From Piscinibacter caeni (GTDB lineage: Bacteria > Pseudomonadota > Gammaproteobacteria > Burkholderiales > Burkholderiaceae_C): 33,150 bases of DNA. Positions 28,924 through 33,150 of the stretch are shown here, in pieces. A program made the translations under genes and the position numbers. Numbering within the stretch: position 1 is the stretch's first letter; each line of letters begins with the position of its first letter. The notes beneath the pieces are model-generated. The model saw only the letters and a list, made by a program, of their open reading frames with translations, did not search any database and was not told the DNA's origin. The stretch covers positions 1-33,150 of the forward strand of contig KZ836130.1 of NCBI GenBank assembly GCA_003265685.1, written 5' to 3'.

Positions 28924-29901
28924 TCACTGCACCGGGACCAGGAAGTCGCGGCTGATGCCCGCGCCGATCGTGTTGACGCGCTCGAGGAACTGCGTGAGGA
29001 AGGCGTGCAGCCCGGTCGACAGGATCTCGTCGATGCGGCCGTACTGCAGGTCGGCGCGCAGGCGCCCTGCCCGGCGCAGCGTCTCGCCGGACTGCTCGTT
29101 GGCGACGAACTCGAGGTTGGTCACGACCTCGTTCATGCACGCCGCCAGCGAGCGCGGCATGTCGGCGCGCAGGATCAGCAGCTCGGCCACCTTCTCGGGC
29201 CGGATCACGTTGCGGTAGGCCTTGCGGTATACCTCGAATCCGGAGACGGAGCGCAGGATCGCCGACCAGTGGTAGAAGTCGTACTCGACGTCGCGGCCGT
29301 TGGCCACGCCCTGCGACTGCGAGGCGCCGAAGAACTCGCTCTCGACGGCGTGGAACTTCACGTCCAGCAGCCGCGCGGTGTTGTCGGCACGCTCGAGGAA
29401 GCTGCCGATGCGCAGGAAGTGGAAGGCCTCGTCCTGCAGCATCGTGCCGACCGTGACGCCGCGCGAGAGGTGCGAGCGGAACTTGACCCACTCGAACAGC
29501 GCGCTCGGGTCCTTCTGGAAGTCGCTCTCCGCGACCATGCGCTGGAACTCGAGCCAGGTCTGGTTCTGCGTCTCCCACACCTCGGTGGTGAGCGTGCCGC
29601 GCACCGCGCGTGCGTTCTCGCGCGCGGCCATCAGGCAGGAACGGATGCTCGACGGGTTCTTGTCGTCGGCCACCATGTACTGCATGACGTTGCGCGCCGT
29701 CACCTCGTGGCCGTGGCGCGCGGCGAAGTCGCCGCTCAGCTCGGAGATGCCCAGCAGGCCCTTCCAGCCCTTCTCGGCCGCATCGGCCGACTGCGGCAGC
29801 AGCGAGGTCTGGTAGTTGACGTCGAGCATGCGGGCGGTGTTTTCGGCCCGCTCCATGTAGCGCGACATCCAGAACAGGTGATCGGCGGTTCTCGACAGCA
29901 T
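28924..29901 (-). CDS. Stand-alone alpha-E (DUF403) protein
   Basis: The 325-residue, almost wholly alpha-helical protein matches the alpha-E family: MLSRTADHLFWMSRYMERAENTARMLD at the start (given here in outline), then FLRIGSFLERADNTARLLDVKFH in the middle, two copies of an ERA/ERAxNTAR motif that suggest an internal duplication. The family carries conserved Glu and Arg residues and always travels with circularly permuted ATP-grasp enzymes. It may bind the substrate or hold partner enzymes, but has no established reaction. It lies 12 bases after the ATP-grasp gene and 14 before the transglutaminase gene. Confidence 0.93.
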   Translation of the reverse strand: MLSRTADHLFWMSRYMERAENTARMLDVNYQTSLLPQSADAAEKGWKGLLGISELSGDFAARHGHEVTARNVMQYMVADDKNPSSIRSCLMAARENARAVRGTLTTEVWETQNQTWLEFQRMVAESDFQKDPSALFEWVKFRSHLSRGVTVGTMLQDEAFHFLRIGSFLERADNTARLLDVKFHAVESEFFGASQSQGVANGRDVEYDFYHWSAILRSVSGFEVYRKAYRNVIRPEKVAELLILRADMPRSLAACMNEVVTNLEFVANEQSGETLRRAGRLRADLQYGRIDEILSTGLHAFLTQFLERVNTIGAGISRDFLVPVQ

Positions 29902-29913
29902 GTTGTGCGCTCC

Positions 29914-31350
29914 TCAGGCCTCGAGAACCCAGGTGTCCTTGGTCCCGCCGCCCTGCGACGAGTTGACCACCAGCGAGCCCTCCTTCAGCGCCACGCGCGT
30001 CAGGCCGCCCGGCACCATCTGCACCTCCTTGCCCGACAGCACGAAGGGCCGCAGGTCGATGTGGCGCGGCGCGATGCCGCTCTCGACGAAGGTCGGGCAG
30101 GTCGACAGGCTGAGCGTGGGCTGCGCGATGTACCCGGCCGGGTTGGCCTCCAGCGCCTTGCGGAAGTCGGCGATCTCGGCCTTGGTCGCGGCCGGGCCGA
30201 CCAGCATGCCGTAGCCGCCCGCGCCGTGCACCTCCTTGACGACCAGCTCGCCGAGATGGTCGAGCACGTACTTCAGGTCGTCGGCCTCGCGGCAGAGGTA
30301 GGTGGGCACGTTGTTCAGGATCGGCTTCTCGCCGAGGTAGAACTCGACCATCTTCGGCACGTAGGGGTAGATCGACTTGTCGTCGGCGACGCCGGTGCCG
30401 ATGGCATTGCACAGCGTCACGTTGCCGGCCCGGTAGACCGACAGCAGCCCGGCGCAGCCGAGCGTGGAGTCAGGCCGGAAGGCGAGCGGGTCGAGGAAGT
30501 CGTCGTCGACGCGGCGGTAGATCACGTCCACCCGCTTCGGCCCCTGGGTGGTGCGCATGTAGACGAAGTTGTCCTTGACGAACAGGTCCTGGCCCTCGAC
30601 CAGCTCGACGCCCATCTGCTGCGCGAGGAAGGCATGCTCGAAGTAGGCGCTGTTGTACATGCCCGGCGTCAGCACCACCACGGTCGGCTCGTTGACCGCC
30701 GCCGGCGCCACCGCGCGCAGCGTCTCGAGCAGCATGTCGGGGTAATGCGCCACCGGCTCGACGCGGTGCTGGCTGAACAGCTCGGGAAACAGCCGCATCA
30801 TCATCTTGCGGTTCTCGAGCATGTAGCTCACGCCGCTGGGCACGCGCAGGTTGTCCTCCAGCACGTAGTAGCTGCCGCTGCCGTCGGCATTCGCGGCGCG
30901 CACGATGTCGATGCCGGAGATATGCGAGTAGACGCCGCCGGGCACGTCCACGCCCATCATCTCGGGGCGGAACTGCGCGTTCTTGAAGATCTGGTCGGCC
31001 GGCACCAGCCCGGCGCGGATGATCTCCTGGTCGTGGTAGACGTCGTGGATGAAGCGGTTCAGCGCCGTCACGCGCTGCGCCAGGCCCTTCTCCATCTCGA
31101 CCCACTCGTGCGCCGGGATCACGCGCGGGATCAGGTCGAACGGGATCAGGCGCTCGGTGCCGGAGCCGTCCTCGTCCTTCGCGCCGTAGACCGCGAAGGT
31201 GATGCCGACGCGGCGGAAGATCATCTCCGCCTCCTCGCGACGCGACTTCATCACGTCGCGCGGCTGCTGCGCCAGCCAGCGGTCGTAGCCGCGGTAATGC
31301 TTGCGCACCACGGCGCTGGTGGCATGCATCTCGTCGAAACTCGGTCTCAT
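29914..31350 (-). CDS. Stand-alone circularly permuted ATP-grasp ligase
   Basis: The 478-residue protein is a DUF404/DUF407-type ATP-grasp enzyme. Motifs in order: GITFAVYG (49-56), VLEDNLRVPSGVSYMLENR (163-181), TPGMYNSAYFEHAFLAQQMG (228-247), a glycine-rich VKEVHGAGGYG loop (371-381), MVPGGLTRVA (445-454) and GGGTKDTWVLEA (467-478). ATP-grasp enzymes activate a carboxylate as acyl phosphate and join it to an amine, so peptide or amide synthesis is predicted; the product is unknown. The ATG at 31350 is supported by a GAGGAG site and by family starts; the frame continues upstream into the terminator. It is the first gene of the seven-gene minus-strand operon. Confidence 0.94.
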   Translation of the reverse strand: MRPSFDEMHATSAVVRKHYRGYDRWLAQQPRDVMKSRREEAEMIFRRVGITFAVYGAKDEDGSGTERLIPFDLIPRVIPAHEWVEMEKGLAQRVTALNRFIHDVYHDQEIIRAGLVPADQIFKNAQFRPEMMGVDVPGGVYSHISGIDIVRAANADGSGSYYVLEDNLRVPSGVSYMLENRKMMMRLFPELFSQHRVEPVAHYPDMLLETLRAVAPAAVNEPTVVVLTPGMYNSAYFEHAFLAQQMGVELVEGQDLFVKDNFVYMRTTQGPKRVDVIYRRVDDDFLDPLAFRPDSTLGCAGLLSVYRAGNVTLCNAIGTGVADDKSIYPYVPKMVEFYLGEKPILNNVPTYLCREADDLKYVLDHLGELVVKEVHGAGGYGMLVGPAATKAEIADFRKALEANPAGYIAQPTLSLSTCPTFVESGIAPRHIDLRPFVLSGKEVQMVPGGLTRVALKEGSLVVNSSQGGGTKDTWVLEA

Positions 31351-31381
31351 CAGTCGCGTCTCCTCGACGAGGCGGGGTAGC

Positions 31382-31402
31382 AAAAAACAGGCCACGGGCC
31401 CG
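31382..31402 (-). terminator. Rho-independent terminator after comEC
   Basis: Read on the minus strand, a 6-bp stem (one G-T pair) closes on a CGT loop (31388-31402) and runs straight into TTTTTT (31387-31382), beginning 12 bases after the comEC stop. A second, upstream hairpin (GCCCGG / CCGGGC, 31398-31413) overlaps its 5' arm and cannot form at the same time. It separates comEC from the ligase operon. Confidence 0.75.
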
Positions 31403-31413
31403 GGGCGCCGGGC

Positions 31414-33150
31414 TCATTCCGGCACGTCGGCAGCGCGATGGTGCCAGTAGCGGCGAGCCGCGTCACGCTCGCACTGCGTGCCCTCGGGCTGCCACCGCCA
31501 GGCTCCGCAGGACGGGCTGGCCACCACCGCGGCACCGGCGGCCCGGTAGCGCGCCAGTACCTCCGGCGCCGGGTGGCCGAAGCGATTGCGGTAGCCGGCC
31601 TGCACCACCACCACCTGCGGCTGCACGAGGGCCAGGAATTCCTGCGACGACGAGCTGCGGCTGCCGTGATGCGGCGCGAGCAGCAGATCGGTCTTCAGCG
31701 CCGCGCCAACCCGCTCGACCAAAGCCAGCTCCTGCTCGCGCTCGATGTCGCCGGCCAGCAGGGCGCTGCGCCCGGCGGCATCGACGACGCGCAGCACGCA
31801 GGACACGGCATTCGGCTTCACCGCCAGCGCCAGCTCGGCGGGCCGCGGGTGCAGCACCTCGAAGCGCACGCCGTCCCAGGTCCAGGCCTGCCCGGCCCGG
31901 CAGGGACGTTCGCGCACGGCGAGCGCGCGCAGCGGGTGGCCGTCTTCCAGCGAGCTGAGCAGTTCGCCCACCGGCAGCGCGCCCAGCAGGGCACGCGCGC
32001 CGCCGACATGGTCGCTGTCGCGGTGACTCAGCACCAGCGTGTCGATGCGCGGCTCGCCGCGGGCGCGCAGCAGGGGCAGCAGAACGCGCTCGCCGGCGTC
32101 GCTGTCGCGTCCGTACAGCGGCCCGGCGTCGTACACCAGCAGGTGCCGCGCGGTACGCACCAGCACCGCGTTGCCCTGCCCGACGTCCACCGCCAGCAGT
32201 TCGAAGCGCCCCGGCTCGGGCCGCACCGGCATGCCGAGCAGCATCGGCAGCGCCAGCGGCAGCGCGAGCGCGCGCAGGCGCCAGGGCAGCGGCATCACCA
32301 GCAGCGCGCCCGCCAGCAGCGCCGCGCCCTGCGCCCAGGGTGCGGCGGCCGGCACCGTCCATACCGCCCAGGGCCAGGCCGCCAGCGCGGCGAGCAGCAG
32401 CGTCAGCCCCTGCAGCAGCGCGGCCGCTGCGGTCCACAGCCACGGCAGCACGGCACCGGCCAGCGCCAGCGGCGTCACCACCAGCGTGATCAGCGGGATG
32501 GCCACCAGGTTGGCCAGGAAACCGACCACCGACACCTGCTGGAAAAACAGCAGCGTCAGGGGCGCCAGGCCGACGCTGGCGACCAGCTGGGTGCGGCCCG
32601 CGCCGCGCAGCAGCGCCAGCGCCCGCCCGGTCCAGGGCTGCCCGGCCGCCGGCGGCGCGGCGGCCTGGGCGGGTTCCGAGGCCATCAGCAGGCCGACCGC
32701 CGCGAACGACAGCCAGAAACCCGCCTGCAGCAGCGCCCAGGGGTCGACCAGCGTCACCGCCGTCGCGGCCGCCAGCAGCACCAGCGGCCAGGGCCAGCGG
32801 CGGCCCAGGGAGCGCAGCAGCACGGCACTGGCCAGCATCAGCACGGTGCGCTGCGCCGGCACGCCCCAGCCCGCGAGCACGGCGTAGGCCGCCGCTGCCG
32901 CCAGCCCGCCCCAGCGCGCCGCCTGCGCCGCCGGCACGGCATGCACGGCGCGCGCGCTGCGCCGCCACAGCGCGCCGATCAGCCCGCCGGCGAGCCAGGC
33001 GAACATCGTGACGTGCAGCCCGCTGATCGACATCAGGTGCCCCAGGCCGGTGGCGCGGAACAGCTCCCAGTCCTCGCGCGCGATCGCCGCCTGGTCGCCC
33101 ACCGTCAGCGCGGCCAGCACGCCGGCCGCCCGTGCATCGCCCACCTGCGC
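31414..33150 (-). CDS. comEC: ComEC/Rec2 DNA-uptake channel, C-terminal part (partial at right edge)
   Basis: The frame is open through the window edge, so the N-terminal part is missing; the 578 visible residues carry the competence membrane domain and the metallo-beta-lactamase domain. The hallmark GHLMSISGLHVTMF lies near residue 36-48 of the visible part, followed by several hydrophobic helices. The MBL domain begins VDVGQGNAVLVRT (319-331), with LSHRDSDHVGG (372-382) holding the metal-ligand motif, and a later LAGDIE and APHHGS. ComEC carries single-stranded DNA across the inner membrane in natural transformation, and the MBL domain has been proposed to degrade the non-transported strand. 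This supports a capacity for DNA uptake, although the rest of the machinery is outside the window. Confidence 0.93.
   Translation of the reverse strand, partial: AQVGDARAAGVLAALTVGDQAAIAREDWELFRATGLGHLMSISGLHVTMFAWLAGGLIGALWRRSARAVHAVPAAQAARWGGLAAAAAYAVLAGWGVPAQRTVLMLASAVLLRSLGRRWPWPLVLLAAATAVTLVDPWALLQAGFWLSFAAVGLLMASEPAQAAAPPAAGQPWTGRALALLRGAGRTQLVASVGLAPLTLLFFQQVSVVGFLANLVAIPLITLVVTPLALAGAVLPWLWTAAAALLQGLTLLLAALAAWPWAVWTVPAAAPWAQGAALLAGALLVMPLPWRLRALALPLALPMLLGMPVRPEPGRFELLAVDVGQGNAVLVRTARHLLVYDAGPLYGRDSDAGERVLLPLLRARGEPRIDTLVLSHRDSDHVGGARALLGALPVGELLSSLEDGHPLRALAVRERPCRAGQAWTWDGVRFEVLHPRPAELALAVKPNAVSCVLRVVDAAGRSALLAGDIEREQELALVERVGAALKTDLLLAPHHGSRSSSSQEFLALVQPQVVVVQAGYRNRFGHPAPEVLARYRAAGAAVVASPSCGAWRWQPEGTQCERDAARRYWHHRAADVPE

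Overview
The window is about 33 kb of very GC-rich, gene-dense chromosomal DNA. Gene content points to a betaproteobacterium of the order Burkholderiales, probably near the Rubrivivax/Leptothrix/Caldimonas group. The supports are a Gram-negative porin of the 16-stranded burkholderial type, an MltB-like lytic transglycosylase, a YbaL-type antiporter, a ComEC with fused metallo-beta-lactamase domain, and third-position GC saturation that gives long antisense open frames almost everywhere. This placement is inference from gene content only. I saw no rRNA, tRNA, CRISPR array, insertion sequence or phage gene.

Layout. 1-262: C-terminal end of an unidentified Cys-containing protein. 299-3735 (minus): a probable operon of a PLP-dependent Orn/Lys/Arg-type decarboxylase, a gamma-class carbonic anhydrase and the redox chaperone Hsp33. 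3796-6089 (plus): a DUF455 ferritin-like protein overlapping an MlrC-type M81 metallopeptidase. 6202-8999 (plus): an amino-acid-type ABC binding lipoprotein and permease with no adjacent ATPase, then a porin closed by a strong terminator. 9067-9660 (minus): MarC. 9816-11313 (plus): a hemerythrin-like protein, a small lipoprotein and a 79-residue protein. 11299-13599 (minus): an MscS-type channel and a histone-deacetylase-family amidohydrolase. 13637-20373 (plus): MoxR ATPase, DUF58 protein and TgpA-type membrane transglutaminase, tightly coupled, then an MltB-like transglycosylase and a YbaL-type antiporter. 20454-20897 (plus): a NUDIX-fold protein with an eroded Nudix box.

The most striking region is 20899-31350, all on the minus strand. 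Read in transcription order it encodes a circularly permuted ATP-grasp ligase, an alpha-E protein, a transglutaminase-like cysteine peptidase, a very large transglutaminase/DUF2126 (putative amidoligase) fusion, a second ATP-grasp fused to a second alpha-E domain, a further transglutaminase, and a 78-residue protein. Most junctions are 0-14 nt or overlapping. The same module (ligase, alpha-E, transglutaminase) thus occurs twice, once split and once fused, on either side of the DUF2126 gene. Comparative genomics has predicted that such families make or attach peptides through amide-bond formation and then trim or transfer them, but to my knowledge no substrate or product is established. With TgpA, four transglutaminase-fold proteins lie within about 13 kb. 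A partial comEC follows upstream of this operon, separated from it by an intrinsic terminator, and runs off the right edge.

No stretch longer than 300 bases lacks a gene; the largest gaps (about 100-155 bases) are described where they hold a hairpin or promoter-like element.
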